This document shows positions 34,560 to 50,492 of a DNA stretch of 64,000 nucleotides, piece by piece. Under the pieces are notes generated by a model, which searched no databases, was not told the DNA's origin, and worked only from the letters and a program-made list of their open reading frames with translations. Both the position numbers and the translations under genes were made by a program. This stretch comes from Phyllostachys edulis. Taxonomy: Eukaryota; Streptophyta; Magnoliopsida; Poales; Poaceae. The stretch covers positions 8,066,221-8,130,220 of the forward strand of contig CM070568.1 of the NCBI GenBank assembly GCA_036346405.1, written 5' to 3'. The stretch's first letter is position 1, and every line of letters begins with the position of its first letter.

Positions 34560-34960
34560 GAAGAGATCAAGATCAAGGAATTTCACGATCATGCACATGC
34601 AGATCAAGCTCACATCGATCGATCACATCTCATCTGCTTGAAAACATCCCATCAATTCACATTCAGGTTTCAAGATCAAGAATTTCGGTCATGCACATGC
34701 AGATCAAGCTCACATCGATCTCATCTACTTGATCTAACATCCATCAATTCACATTCAGTTTCAAGATCAAGGAATTTCATAGTCATGCACATGCAGATCA
34801 AGCTCACATCGATCGATCTCATCTCATCTACTTGATCTAACATCCATCAATTCACATTCGGTTGTAACATCAATATACAATCGGTTGAAACCATCAAATA
34901 TACATTGATTGAAATCATCAAATACACATTCAGTTGAAACCATCAATATACATAGGAAGA
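34560..34960. repeat. Tandem repeats inside the TIR element
   Basis: Three units of about 90-105 bp begin CAAGATCAAGGAATTTC and contain CATGCACATGCAGATCAAG and CATCAATTCACATTC. They are followed by four units of about 30 bp built on CATTCAGTTGAAACCATC. They produce the apparent repetitive reading frame at 34401-34835, which is not a gene. Confidence 0.75.
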
Positions 34961-35226
34961 TTTGTGTTCGCATTGATGCTTGTCAACAACAACAATTACA
35001 AGGGGAGCGCCAGCCTGGAATAGTGGGGCGGCGGCGGTGGAAGTGGTGGAGGAGGCTGCTGCGGCGGTGGTCCTCGGCGTAGGTGGAGGCTGCTGACCGG
35101 GAGGCGAAGAAAGGCGGCCTTGAAGAAGGTCGGCGACAAGGGAAGTGCCGACTGGAATAGTGGGGCGGCGGTGGAGGTGGTTGAGGAGGCGGTGGTGGTC
35201 CTCGAGCGGTGGAGGCCTTGACCGGG

Positions 35227-36055
35227 AGGAGGCGGCTCAAGGCAGGGTGAGGTAGGGGGTGGGGCTGACAAGCCGGCAAGGTCGGGAGGAGAGCACCACC
35301 GCCGCTCGGGCGTCCGGGTGGAGGCGTGGCGCCCTGGGAGGGAGGGAAGGAGGCGCGCCAGGGGAGGAGAGGCCTGCAGGGGGGGAGGCTTGAGGGTGGC
35401 GCCAAGGGCCGGGGGGGCGGCGGTGGATGGATCGGGTGATGAAAGGCGAGGTTAGGAGAGGATTGGATCTGGTTGTAGGGTGAGGAGAAGTGTCTCCGTG
35501 AAAATGAGCATGCATTCAAGGGGTTATCTGACGGGTTAGTGGGAAGGACTAGTTAAAAATTTCAGGAATTAGGGGTTTTTACAAAATGTTTAAGTGATTT
35601 GGAGGCCTCCACCCTTGTAGATCCGAAGCGGTGGAGGCCCATGACCCGAGGAGGAGGAGGCGGCTCAAGGCGCGGTGAGGTAGGGGTGGGGGTCGACAAG
35701 CCAGGCAAGGTCGGGAGGAGAGCACCACCGCCGCTCGGGAGCGTCCGGGTGGAGGCGTGGTGCCTGACGGGGAGGAAGGAGGCGGCGCCGAGGCGGGAGG
35801 GCCCGTGGGAGGGCTTGAGGCGACGCCAAGGACCGGGAGGCGGCGGTGGATGGATCGGGTGATGAAGGCGACAGGTTAGGAGAGGATTGGATCTGGTTCG
35901 TAGGGTGAGGAGAAGTGTCTCCGTGAAAATGAGCATGCATTCAAGGGGTATCTGACGGGTTAGTGGGAAGGACTAGTTAAAGAATTTCGGAATTAGGGGT
36001 TTTTACAAAATGTTTAAGTGATTTGGAGGCCTCCCACCCTTGTAGATCCAGTCAC
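35227..36055. repeat. Tandem duplication of the right subterminal region
   Basis: About 35227-35640 and 35652-36055 are near-identical, each running from GGCGGCTCAAGG through GAGCATGCATTCAAGGGG to TTGGAGGCCTCC and CCCTTGTAGATCC. Only the second is followed by the terminal sequence. A shorter duplication (GGAATAGTGGGGCGGCGG) lies at 35017 and 35153. Confidence 0.75.
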
Positions 36056-36123
36056 ACGAGCTAGATCGGATGGCGGTGTATTAGCACCTTATCACCCAAA
36101 TAGCCATTAGCGCTAGATCGTTC

Positions 36124-37867
<1,744 letters not shown>

Positions 37868-37872
37868 ATTAT

Positions 37873-40035
37873 TGTAACACCACGGCTATTGAAGCCAAAA
37901 TGTTACCTAAAGAACCTAACATACAACCATAATGCGGAAGAATTTAAACAATATCTCATCTAATGACATAAAGAGATCAAACTTTAATAGAACGATGGCG
38001 GGGAATATAGTCCGAATCCGAATAATCATATCAAAGGGTGATCAAGGATCACAAGCGATTATAATTAACCATAACATAGAGAAGGATATCAACCACATCT
38101 AACTTTATTTATTACAATTCATCACTTAACGAATGAAAGATAGAACTAAGTCCTATTGTTTAAAAAGCTGGAATATGGTGAAATGAATGAATAGTGCGTG
38201 TCTACTCCTCCCAATAGAGCCATCATCAACGATCACCTAAAATAAACAAACAAAGCAAGAATGAGTCCGAGACTCAGCAAGTCTGAGAGAATAATTGGAC
38301 ATACACAAATATGGATAAGACAACATCTTTAAAGAATATGAATATAACACGAATGAATGAATGAATGGAATGAATGGATTGAATGAAATGAAAGGATTGC
38401 TGCGATGCTTATACGGTATAGCTAGTGACACACCCGTCGGTGTTCACCTAAGCCGCATTTAACAAAATACGAGGATCCAAATCCCGTATGAAGAACGTTT
38501 CATACAGGTGTCCAAATCTACCCACATTGGAATGGTGGGTCTTACGTGCCCATACTAGAATTGATGGGTCTTTATAATCCACTCCGTGGATGGAACATGA
38601 CAATGGATGCATGTATTGAACTATGAATTATGAAAGACATCATCTCTAAACATGGAAATAACACATATGAAAGGAACATACACATTTAATCTTCTCATGG
38701 TTCATAGAAAAACCACAGTACAAACATTAAGCATTCAGCATTCACAAATCGAAGAACATTAAAGTACTTGCCTTCGCGTTGCGGCGCATTAGTAAACAGC
38801 GAAGTTGCCCTAAACCAAAGCCTCTCCGCCTACACAAGTAAGTACTCGAAATAAGAACAACATGGTACAGGATACTACCATAACATTCTACAACACTTTC
38901 CCGACAACCCAAGAATTAACCATTAGACCTATTTTGAAAGCAGACAACACCATCACGAAACACATTTGGACAGCAGCATGGAATAACTCATAACTATTGA
39001 TCTGGGACTCGGAACGAGGTGAGACCAGATACTACAGAAACTTAACGAAAATATCTACAAAATTCTAGTTGGCGAGATATCCCAATTCGGCCAAGATAAA
39101 ATGCTAACAGGCAGATGAAATTATAAGGCAGAATTTGTCTAACGAAAATGACAGCAGTAAAGAACAGAGCACAACTTTTGATCTATAACTCCGATTAGGC
39201 GTTCTTTATCATTATGGAAAGGTTATGAAAACTTTTAAAACAACCTAGTTGGGTGGAAACTCTGAATTTGCCATTAACAAACATATCTTAAAAGACAAAT
39301 TGACAGATCAATCACGTCGAATTCGGATAGCGGGAATGAAACTATCATAACTTTGATTAGTATGTCGAATTAGGTGTTCTTTGCAGCTACGGAAAGCTAA
39401 GAACAATATCTAAATGTCTCTAGGAGATGTACATCTCAAATTCGGCCTCTAAGAACCCGATATTGACTACATAATCTCTTGGACAGAACTAAACTACTAG
39501 CAGAAAAATTGATCCAATTAATTCTATTAATTAGCATCTACTACTAATCAAACAATGAATAAAACGCCGTTACCCTTGAAGAAGATCAGGAGATGTTGGA
39601 CAAAACCCACAAAGAGGACCTTCTCCCTCCCTCTTCCTCCCTCTCGATTGGATGGCGATCCGCGGTGTCCTCGCCTCCCTTCGCGTTGGCGGCGTGAGGA
39701 GCACCAATGGTGAGGAGGATTAGCACTAATGGCGGGAGGGCAGCTCATGACCAGGAGGAAGGCGACATGAGGACAAGAGGTGGCGGCTGCCCTTGGGGAG
39801 AGGGCGCATCAAGAGAGGGGAAGGGTAAAAGCGGCTAGGGTTTGGGGGGACAAAGGGTGGCGCCCCTCTTGGGCCTTACGGACCCTGACCAGGGGCCCAA
39901 GTTGTTGAAATTATGCGAAAAGTTCTTTTACTTCCACTAATCGTTGTTGGTTACTTTCTTTGTTAGGAGAATTTGAAATTGAGTAAATTCCCTCTCAAGA
40001 ATAATGTTCTTTCTAATAGACTTTGGGATATTACA
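37873..40035 (-). mobile_element. Solo LTR (2.2 kb), minus sense
   Basis: Minus-sense start TGTAATATCCC (40035) and end GGTGTTACA (37873). A perfect ATTAT duplication lies at 37868-37872 and 40036-40040. It carries the superfamily modules: GATCACCTAAA (38230), the TGAGTC/GACTCA hairpin (38260-38275), GTGACACACCC/GGTGTTCAC (38427-38449) and CCCAC/GTGGG with CCCAT/ATGGG hairpins (38520-38570). A GC-rich promoter region lies near 39600-39880. No coding capacity; the frame 39548-39748 is spurious. Confidence 0.88.
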
Positions 40036-40040
40036 ATTAT

Positions 40041-41403
40041 AACTCAAGAACAACAGCTTTAGTTTCGTTATGCTCTTTTGTCCATGTTTATCACTAGGTT
40101 ATGTTTTTTGGTGTTTCTTCTTCCTCTTTCAAAATTATCTAGCTTGCAAGTTACACAGACAGATGAAATTGCTAATGATTTCAAATCTGCAGAAGTAGTT
40201 ACAGAGGTTGCTGGCATTCCACAATCTGTTGGGACCAAAAGGTTTGATACACTAACACTTGCTGTTATGACTGTGGAACTCTTGATTCATATTAGTGCAC
40301 TTGCTATGCTTTATTTACTTCGTGCTGACATTAGACTTTAATTTAGCCTGCAAATCTACATCTTCAACTGATCAACCCACACTATCCTCAGCAGCTGGAA
40401 AGAAGGCTTTGCCTAGCCACAGGAACGACGCAGGAGGTATATTGATCATAGCCTACTAGCGATCCTATAGCCCTCATCCATTGTTACATCAGTTACTGCA
40501 GCTAATATATGTTTCATACCATTTCCATATAGGTGCCTTTAGATCTCTATGTTAATCCTGGTGCCTTCTATGGTAGACCTTTTATTGCTATGTTTATACT
40601 ATATACTTCTGTTGTCTTCCTGTTCTTATTAGTACCTGCAAAGCCAACTATCTACTACTTATCCACGTCAAACACCTTTCTGATTGCATCGTTCCTTGCC
40701 TGTGATCTTGCTGCTTCAGGTTATTCCTAGCATGCGAGGCCTTTTGTTACTGCCTATATAATATACTACATAGATTCAAATCCTTTATCCCCAACTAGGG
40801 ACACTTTATTTTGCTATCCATATATGCTCAAGTATATATCTTTTTCCGAAATTCTTAGCTTGGTATGTTATCACTTCTAGATGACACTTACTCTCCTGTG
40901 AATGGATTTACTACCTTTGTTAACCTAATGACACCACACAGTCAACTACTAACCTAGCTTTTGCTTTGCCCATTGTGTCTGTTCGTGTAGTGGCGTCTAC
41001 TAAGGCAGCCGTCCCTGCTCTCCTATCGGACCTCTAAAATATATGCCATGGTTTCGTTACAATGTTTGCTGAACGCACTAATGTCTCTACCGCCATCTCA
41101 ACACAGAGACTGAACAATAGCACTACCTGCTCAACAAAACACGAATTCAGTCCCGCTTCGAGCACCAGCAGCCACACCAATTGGTGCGGGTTTCATTCTA
41201 GTAAGCATTAATTAAGAAATGTTATTCTTACCAGTAAATCCTTACCAGAGCAGTGACCAATGCAAGGGCTGTATCCAGTGAAACAGTGACTGCCTACGTA
41301 CTAATATATCAAAGTAATCCATGCATGACAACATCTGGCACTACGCTGTCATAACTTTAATGTTCCTTAATTTTGGTAGGTGGTACTGTGGTTTTTACCT
41401 ATA
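40041..41403. other. Low-information sequence with small hydrophobic reading frames
   Basis: Continuous with 37867 before the solo LTR inserted. Two plus-strand frames are worth noting: 40078-40341 (87 aa, hydrophobic ends) and 40533-40730 (65 aa, hydrophobic). Neither matches a family I know. Both lie in T-rich DNA, where hydrophobic frames arise by chance. Nothing else recognised. Confidence 0.3.
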
Positions 41404-41430
41404 CTAGTAGTTTGTCCGTGCGTTGCAATA
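41404..41430 (-). mobile_element. Possible Helitron 3' terminus
   Basis: CTAG at 41404-41407, followed on the plus strand by CCGTGCGTTGCAA, resembles the reversed Helitron 3' end seen at 16471. The hairpin is incomplete and no matching 5' end was found, so the extent is unknown. Confidence 0.3.
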
Positions 41431-41639
41431 AAAAACCAAAAAAAAGTGATACATATCAGCAGACAAGATCCTAAACAATATAATAAATATCAATTTTCTT
41501 TCACACACATATAAACACAAATATTAACTCTGCCTATTGCATCACCAGCTCTGCTACTACTACTCGATTAAAGAAATAAAGAGAAAACCGAGTTGGCATG
41601 CCCAAACCCACAAGCAACCAAGCTGTAGTTAAAACCGTT

Positions 41640-44600
41640 GCATCGATGTACTAAAACCTGATTCGAGCAGCGTTCTCACCTGCAACATGGACAATCCGAC
41701 TAAGTACAAAAAGCGTGCTATAAGACATACAAATAGCAACATTTAATAAATGCATTCAAGTGTCAAAGAAAGGCTACTACACTAGGCAATTTTTCAGCAT
41801 AAAGCAAGTTTTCGTTGAGATAACCGATATAGATTCAAATTTCCATTTTTAAAATATTTAGAAAACAATATATAATAGTAGGTAATCCCAATTCGTCAAC
41901 AACAACAATAGATACTCCAACTATAATCAACACACGAACCTCCTGTTCATAACACAATTCATTTCTTAACCAATCAACACGCGAACTTCTCGTTCGTGAC
42001 AACCAACAGATCGGAACAATCCAATATACAACTTAAATTTTCCAAACATAGCCCAACCCAAAATCCATAAGCTAAGCATGCATGTTTTCCCTAGCGATGT
42101 CCATGACCGGGGACACGGCTATTGAATAGATTTATTTCTCTGAGAGTTATGCGACTTTCTCCACATGATATGAATACCTCTTAATGTCGCCATGCACTCT
42201 TAGTAGGAGTGTGGTGAGATATCATAAAGTGGCCATTACAATGCTATGTCCTAACTATCAAACCACCCGAGGAACAGATCCCAAGGCAGACTGTCGGTTG
42301 CCTGAACCACAGGTGAACCCCGTTGTGTAAATAAGTCCCTTGCGCAAAAGAGACCCTTAAGGGAAAGTAAGACGACACTTACATTGCCCCCACAGTTGAC
42401 AAGACAGCAAAAGTAAAACCACGAGCCCTTTGGTAAAGCCTTGGCATCTACCGGTGCTCACAACAATTGTCAATCTAATTATGTTTTGATATCTAACACA
42501 TAACAAATCATTTAGCCAAGCCTTCGCCATTATCCGGCGTGTTGTTGCATGTAAGACTTGGTTCGACACACCATAGACTGGTCCTAATCACCCAGATGGG
42601 TCTACGAATCAGGGACAACCTCCCTTTATCAACCTATCACCCGTCCAAGTCCAACACACAAAACACTACCCAACAAGTCCACAAGAAAGCAGATTAGAAG
42701 ATCTGGACATATACCTCAAATTCAACATATTTCAATCCACACATTCATCAAATTTTATCAAGATTCAATTAGATCCATCGGATGATGGACTAACACCATC
42801 AACCGTTTTTGACTACAAGCTGCTTGCTCAATTAAGCATCGTTCTACAAATTAGCAAACATTCCCATATAACATATATCCATAATCATTCAAGGTAAAGG
42901 GTAACCAACATTCAAAGGAAGGCCAATGCAGCAAGTAGGGCTTATCTAAAGCTACCCATTTGACATACAAATATTTAAAATTAAAGCAATGCAGAATACT
43001 TGAAAATCAACATAAATACTTTTCGAAACTAATAGAAATTCAATATGCATCAAAGGAGGACTGCTTGCCTTCACTGTGGATAGTCCGGTCTTTGTGGAGT
43101 ACCACTCTTGATCACACTCGAACCTTCCGTAAACTATCGAACAAGCGAGAACATCGAATAAGAGCGAATACACCAAAGACATCCAAATATTCAATATCAT
43201 CCTAATTGCATGAAATTTATATAGTATGTAGATTATGATTTTAGATGGATTTAGCTGAAATAATTATTTCATTTGGATTTAGTATGTGAGAGTTATAGCA
43301 GTTTGAAAATCCGTTTTTGGAAAAACCTAAAAATTCAAATCGATTCTTTGTTCATCCAAAATTATCTTTTTAGCACAAATTTGTAGAATAGTGGTGGAGA
43401 TAAAATTATAGGGATGGATGTATAATAAAATCATAAGACCAAAATAACATGGTTCAACTCATTTGGAGTTCATAAGAATTAGTTATGAATTTTCAAATTT
43501 AATAGCATTTTTAGTGTAAAAATAATTTACGTTTTGGATCAATTTCCCAAAACTATATTTTCTGATACAGAGAAATATTTGAATATTTGAAACCTAATTC
43601 AAAATAAAGTTCACTTAAAATGAAAATCATCAAAATTGGTTTCACTAGATTTGGAGTTAAAAAAATTAGTTATGCATTTTTGAAGTTAAAAGATTTTTCG
43701 ATGCAACAATAAATCATTTCGGAAATTATAAATGAATTTAATACTTTTTATAATGAGAGGAATCTAGCCATAGCCTTTGACGGGTGGGGTCCAGTGCATA
43801 GTATCATTTTCCATTTAAATTCTGAATTTAATACGGTCTAACATGTGGGACACACTGTCATAGACTCGATCCACATGCATAGTGCATGGGCCAGGGTCCA
43901 TGAGTTGGTCCACAGATCTACAACTGTCCACTTAAGTTCTCGGGCCCACGTGCCATCCTCTAACGTAAACCGATATTAAAACCTTGTTTTATGTTTATAG
44001 CCCCACATGTAATAGAGATATTACCACTTTAAGACGACCATTAATTGTTGTAATCAATCATTAGCGATTAATGGTAGTGATTAACCTAATCTACTTGCTA
44101 CTGAGGCTATGCTTTTTAAACAAAAGCAGCTCAGGCTTTCCTTGAGCCACAGTGGCGATTCCAGCCACGACGGTGCGAACCAAGGGCATGAGTGAGATCG
44201 ATTAATGCGCCTATTATTGGTGGTGGCAATGACGGTGACGGCATGTCTTAAACACTAGCATGACCGGAGGTGGCAACTACTATCGACAAAAGTGCATGCA
44301 ATGACACGATGCATTTAGACTAACCCAAGCGTGCTTAAGCTACAAGGGTGGTCATGAGGCTTACAAGTGGGGAGAAAAGGCCAAATGAGGTTGGAGGTGA
44401 GTTGTCCATGACAATAGCAGCAGCGGATGCTAGGGCTTCACGTGGAGAGTCTTTCTAAGCAACCAAACCAAAAAAATGGTTGTAGGAAAACTTGAGTGAA
44501 GCTAGAGGATGGTTCACCGAGCGAGAATTGGACAATGGCTCACGGTTTGAAATGAGAGCGAAGGTGAGAACTTGACGAAATGGGCAAAATCCAAATTCAC

Positions 44601-44679
44601 CAACTCTGCATGCACCAAAGTAAAATTGATTGAGGAATCTCTTAAACATGCTCTAGGGCGCATAGTGACCGCAAAGTGA
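41640..44679 (-). mobile_element. Diverged LTR of the 4-kb family, truncated
   Basis: It carries the family blocks in the same order as 11851-16177: a CTCACCTGCAAC block (41687), CATGACCGGGGACACGGCTATT (split motif, 42109-42130), GGACTGCTTGCCTTCACT (43066) and AATCCAAATTCAC...AAATTGATTGAGG (44588-44636). Both ends are missing; on the right it is cut by the LTR beginning at 44680. The first 240 bp after 41404 may belong to another element. Confidence 0.55.
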
Positions 44680-47355
44680 TGTCGGGACCCAAAAAATGCA
44701 ATTATGGACCCTGTGTATAATGCACTAGTCCAGGATCACGCTAATGCACGGATGTCAACATAGATGAATATCGATCCACACAAGGCGAAATAATAGTATA
44801 AATGATTAATTTGCATAGCAAATAACTATTTTGACCTTAAGGTCGAGTTTACATTTATTAAGCCTCGTAGGGCTAGCAATAATGAAATAAGTAGCGATGG
44901 AACAAAATAAGCAGAGGAATCCCATCAATTCTAGTGAGGAACCAAGCTGGGATCAAGACCTAATGATCAACACCTTCATAGAACTCCTCCATAAGCGGGA
45001 AAACTCCTCCACTTCATTGATTGATTATAACAAGCATGAGTACTGGCAAGTACTTTCATAAGTCATACCACGAGAATGCGTGTATACATGATGGCTTATT
45101 CAAAGGAATGGCTTACTACGTAGTTCTTTTGCATAAATGCAACATTTGCAATTTGAATCGTATAATAGATAAAAAACATAATTCAAAATAATTTAACAAT
45201 TGTTTTCACAAAGGATGCAAAGTCTAATCAAATTATTCACCTGACCATGTGACTTAGATCACATAGCTCCTTCTGATGTTTTATGAAAATCTAACCTCGT
45301 GTGAAATCCCGAGCATGTCCATGACCAGCGGACACGCTATTCGAATAGATTGCTTAACACTCTGCGAGTTTGTATACTTTACTCACGATATAACTAGTGT
45401 TGCAAGCACTAATCATGACAAAATATTTGGAAACTTCATCTCAAACATTGACACTCCTATGTGTTTTGCTAGCGATACTAGTGCCCATTGAGAAATTGGT
45501 TAAATACACCATTGGACGGGAATTGGCGAACGATCCATGATGTGAGTTGCCCTTGAGGCTAAAACACACCACCACCATTGCCGAGCCTAACACCTACCTA
45601 AGTAGTCAATGTTGAGACTCCATAACCTACTAAGTTAGGCTGTCCCATCGGGCATATGGTTTATCTGAAGGCCTGTTCAATGGTGCACAAAGTTAAATCT
45701 TTAATTGACCAAGGCAAGACTTCCAATTTCTCACTAATTAGCCAATGTTTTCAAAATCACATTGAGCTCCACCATATCATTAGTGTCCACCACTTGCCTT
45801 AGTCTAAAACCTTTCCCACCACATTGGTTAAGTGTAACACATGCCATCAACAGTAATAGCACCACTGGCCTTTACAGTTCTATAATCCTTAGCCAAATTC
45901 ACAATTGCAACTCACATGAAATGATGACATGTGGCATGGCTAAGCAATCTACTAAATATCTAACCAACCCACGTTGGTGCTATGACATTACCAACTAAAT
46001 AATGAACCAATCTAGGGTGACAAAAGATTATGATATAACAATAGACAAAATTGGATATAACAAATTGGATAATAACTAAACCCAAAAGCATTTAAATAAA
46101 TGCTTTAAAGTAAATACATTAATTTGAATCAATATAACTTTTAAAAGTGGGTTCAATATGATCAAAGGTATAACTTGCCTTAGAATAGACCTAGGTATAG
46201 GTCTTGATCTTGAACACTCCTTCTCCAAAGCTCCCAAAGTATCAATGTCTACTCGCAAATGAAGCAAATAAACAAAATAAATAAATAGCGGTGATAAAAT
46301 AAACACCAAAAATCAAATAAAAAATTTTGAATTTAGATGAATTTAGAAATTTGAATGGGCTCAATCGGAGTTGGATGAAGAAGATATGGCCTTTGGAAGA
46401 TCAAAATCTAAAGAAATAAACTAAATAGGAATAAGCTGGAATTTGATTTAATTTCCTACTAGAAAGTAGGATTATGGCGTCGGTGACATGAGCTCTCGAA
46501 ATTTTGGTGACTCGCGAGTTTGGAGTGCCCTGCGTCGTGTGTCTTGACAACATGGTGACTCCGAAGGCGCCACGTGGGCGACACGTAAGCACAAAGGGAG
46601 ATGGTGGTGGCGTGGGCGTCGGCGAGGTAGCATGGCTCGGGTTAGATGGCTTCGTGACAGCGGATCCTGCCCGGTGGTGGGTGGTACCAAGAGATAGGCC
46701 GAGGTTAGTCACGAACCTTAGGGTGCATTCTGGTGGTCGAGGACAACTAGGTGGTGACGGCAAGCTCGAGTGGCGTGGGACTTTGGGTTTTATCGAGCAG
46801 AAGCTCGGAGAGGTAATGGCGGTGGGATGAGTCTTGAAGGTAGCCCAAGCAACGGCGATGACAATGGCGGCGTCGGCAGCGACTGCGTGACGTCGGCGGC
46901 ATAGTTCATGAAACACAAAGCCTTGGCGAAACCCTAGAACTTTTAATGGTGGTGGCCCTAGGGTTTTCGGGGTGATGAGTGGGGGCTTTGGGTTGTGGAG
47001 GTGCTAGCAAACCTCAAGGTGCCTTTTACGAGGGCAGGCGTCTTGAACTTAAATCCCAAATCGGGATTTTCTCGGATTAGATTAGTTCTCTGAGATAGAG
47101 TTTGATTCGAAAAAAGATTGAATGTAGGTATGGGCGAGAGATAATAGAGATTGAGTTTGGCAAGATTTCCGAGATACTTTGGTTGGAGAATCAAGGTTGT
47201 CGGATGAAGCTTCTAGAAGGTGGCAATGGCGGAGCCTTGGTGAAGACTCATGAGGAAGGCGACTTTGGAGGCAGTGCGTGGGACCCAGCGTCCAATGAAC
47301 AAGCCTTGAAACATGTTCAGTAGTATGAGCAATGCCATGAGCCAGCCGTCCAGAA
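44680..47355 (-). mobile_element. LTR of the same family, cut by the scaffold gap
   Basis: The plus-strand edge is TGTCGGGACCC, matching the ends of the LTRs at 637 and 8144. The hairpin AGTACT-GGCA-AGTACT is at 45038-45053, and CATGTCCATGACCAGCGGACAC-type sequence at 45314-45336 matches 42109. The GC-rich block 46450-46930 corresponds to the promoter-proximal part. The start lies beyond the N run. It appears inserted into the LTR at 41640-44679. Confidence 0.55.
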
Positions 47356-47455
47356 NNNNNNNNNNNNNNNNNNNNNNNNNNNNNNNNNNNNNNNNNNNNN
47401 NNNNNNNNNNNNNNNNNNNNNNNNNNNNNNNNNNNNNNNNNNNNNNNNNNNNNNN
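47356..47455. other. Assembly gap of 100 N
   Basis: Exactly 100 N, the conventional placeholder for unknown length. The sequence right of it starts in the middle of LARD internal DNA and duplicates 22711 onward. Reading frames spanning it are artefacts. Confidence 0.99.
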
Positions 47456-50400
47456 TCAAATTTCCTCTAAGAGTGCAGATCAAAACCAATTCATCTTCTA
47501 CTACTCCTCCAATAGCTTGGTAGCAAAATCTCACCACTACAATTGCTTAACCACCACCAACGGTTGCCAATTTACACTTTGTAAAAACTTTGCAACGTAA
47601 AATGTTGATCCTTTCTCAAAAGAAAGAGGCGAACAAGAACAAATTTCGTCACACGAAAAAACGTTGCTCCTCACGGTGAGCATGAAACCCAAAGAAAATA
47701 ATCGATAACGAAGATCTTGGAAAAGCGAGTTGAGTTCACAATTAAGGCACACATCCTCAAAGGAAATAGCAAATAACAACCAATAAGGAAATAACTGCGA
47801 TTGGATCTCGACAACTCTTGTGCGAAAAAAGCGAAAGTCTAGGAACAATTCAAATAACCACAAGTTACAAAACTTGACTCAAATTCTCAAATACTACTCT
47901 GCACTCCTTCCTTTAACACTGAAATAAATCCTTTAACTAACAACAATTTCCACAACGAACAAGATAAGGTCTTTAGTACAAACCACAAGAACTAATTAAG
48001 AACCAATAAAATTCTTCAACACATCCTATTTTCTCGAGAGCGGTTCAACTACACATGAAACATGAGATGTAAATGATCCCACCACAAAACTTCGAAACTT
48101 TAACATTTCACGAATTTCATGGAAAACAAAGCGGATTAATTTTCTCTTGAAGAAATCAACAAAAAGTTTTCTTTGATTGCAACCGCACTTGCGAACTCAA
48201 ACCGAAGGACCTTTAAGAATAAATCACACGAACCTCTTAAGAAAGCAGGACAATCCAATACCTCAATTTATTCAAAATAATTTTAGCTACCAGGATGATT
48301 CATGAGCTCCAAAATATCTTGGAAGCTAAACTTGAAATATTCTCATTTAAACGATATCACCAGCGGCGATCAAATTACTACAAGTATTAATCATCAATCT
48401 CACAACAACCATTAGAAAATACTTGAAGGACCCACGTGAAAAGAATGGGTTGATTCTTTCTCAAAGAAGAGGCAAATGGAAGCGATTTTCACCAACTAGA
48501 AAATCATTTACCACTACGCAATGAACACAGGACCAAGGAAAATAATTAATTAGGCAAAGAACTCAAAATACATAAGAGGAGACCACACTTGAGGACATAG
48601 GCCTCATAGGAAGAATATCAAACCTTATCGAGATAAGAACAAGCGGACAATCAAGATCAAATCGCGTGAATCACTTAAGAACCAATAGAACTTTGCAACC
48701 GGTCGTTTTACTCGATGACTCCCAATTACCACATAAATCTTGAACACCAAAAGATCATGAAAGCAAAACTTGAAATACTCTCGTTTAGCAATATCACCAT
48801 AAGTGATCAAATTACTCGAGAATTAACATCAATCTCACATTCTAACAATTTAATAACAATGACAACATACACTAGTCCGAGAATCATCAAACTTTATTAC
48901 CTATCCTAAAACTTCCCAAAGGAAACACAAACCACAAGGTTGAAACAAATTTATTATATTAAGATTATGCTAGGCAATAACAATATCACTAGCACGCTAT
49001 CAAAGACTACTTACGAAATTCATCTACTTAGCTGTTGGTGTTGCTCAACACCTCCTTCAGCTCATTAACAATTGATGATTGTACTAATCATGGAAACTTT
49101 CATGGTCTTACCTCTGTTTTGTAATCACGAAAGCATGTTATGGGTATAGACTCACTATTCTACCTTAAGTTCGAATCTAGAACAAAATATCTTTAATCTT
49201 CAATATTATAGGATACATAAGACAAGGTTTCACAAGTCAACACATTCACCTTCATTCATTTCTTAATACATATAACATCGGTTTAGCATGGCAAAATTAG
49301 GTGAATCAAGCATTTGAATGAGTTCATCAAGTATCTCAATAGAAGACATATTCAGGATTAATATTTACCAATGCAGCATTCAAACACATCCTTAACTTAA
49401 CCATCACTAGCGGTTAGAATAACCCGAAAAAGGACCTAGATTCCATTTCATCTAGTAAACTTAGCAGGTTACTCGATTGTAAAGATCAAACCGGTTCATC
49501 AACATTTCCACACTTCTTAACAACAATAGGTTCTGAACAGATATGGACAAACTCTTAGCTAAAATTCATCATGTACCAAATATAATTGACATAACAAATT
49601 AATCAATTTCACTTCCATGTAGACTAGTTAAGAATAATCTACTTGCACAAAGCTAATAACCCAACCGGTAACTCATACCCTAACAATTAATTCATTTAGT
49701 TAACACCTCTTACTTAAACATGACAAGACATCGCTAAGGTTTATAACTCCTTTCTAAAAAGAGGCATTAAACTTCAACACTCGAAATAATCCAAAAGAAA
49801 TACATAAAGCCACAACTTTCATAAATTAAATAGCTTGCAACGACAAACTCTCGAAGATCCAAAATACCAAGCAAATAAATTAGTCACATTTCCCAATAAG
49901 AAGGAAGAACTCCCATGAAAAGATCAATATTGCTGTTTAACCAAGCGTTCACAAGAAGCAACAATAGATCGTGATCGAGCGAACAAGGAGTCGCTTTTAT
50001 GGAACCAAGAAAGACCAATGAAAGCTCGTAAGCTGAAATATAACGCTAACTCAAGAAAACTCATCCTCTACGACTATAACCAGAAAACCAAATTCAAACT
50101 CAAGGAGGACAACATCATCCCAAAAGAGCTCATCCTTATCTCATGTAACTAAGTTACCGAGATAACCACTTCACTATTCTAAACATGAACGGTGGTATAG
50201 CCAGTAAAACCCAAAGCCATAACCACAACCTCTTCCTCTCGACATTCGCTACCATCATATATAACCAATATAATCGATTATAGGTATACATGATCGTCTC
50301 ATAACAATCATAGAATAAATTCATATATTATCAACAAGAAAAATAATACGAAGCAATTCAACAATTCTTTGAACATATGAATCATAACAATAGAAATGGG

Positions 50401-50492
50401 AATAATGTATTACCCAACCCCACCCATCAGGTACAAGTGTGTCATTTTAATAACTTAATTACCATGGACCTAAAGCCCGCTCTGATACCAAC
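47456..50492 (-). mobile_element. LARD internal region, second copy (partial)
   Basis: Matches 22711-25759 throughout, with small indels. It ends at an intact primer-binding site: the minus strand reads TGGTATCAGAGC at 50490-50479, two bases from the LTR. The gap removes the rest, so the 3' LTR of this copy is not visible. Confidence 0.85.

Noticed and set aside
34401..34835. Repetitive His/Ser-rich 144-codon frame
   Set aside because: Produced by ~95-bp tandem repeats; the other copy (59084-59429) does not keep the frame.
34983..35519. 178-codon minus-strand reading frame rich in proline
   Set aside because: Low-complexity GC-rich subterminal DNA of the TIR element; several overlapping frames are equally open and the sequence is tandemly duplicated.
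47082..47600. Reading frames spanning the N run
   Set aside because: Translation through unknown bases; artefact of the gap.
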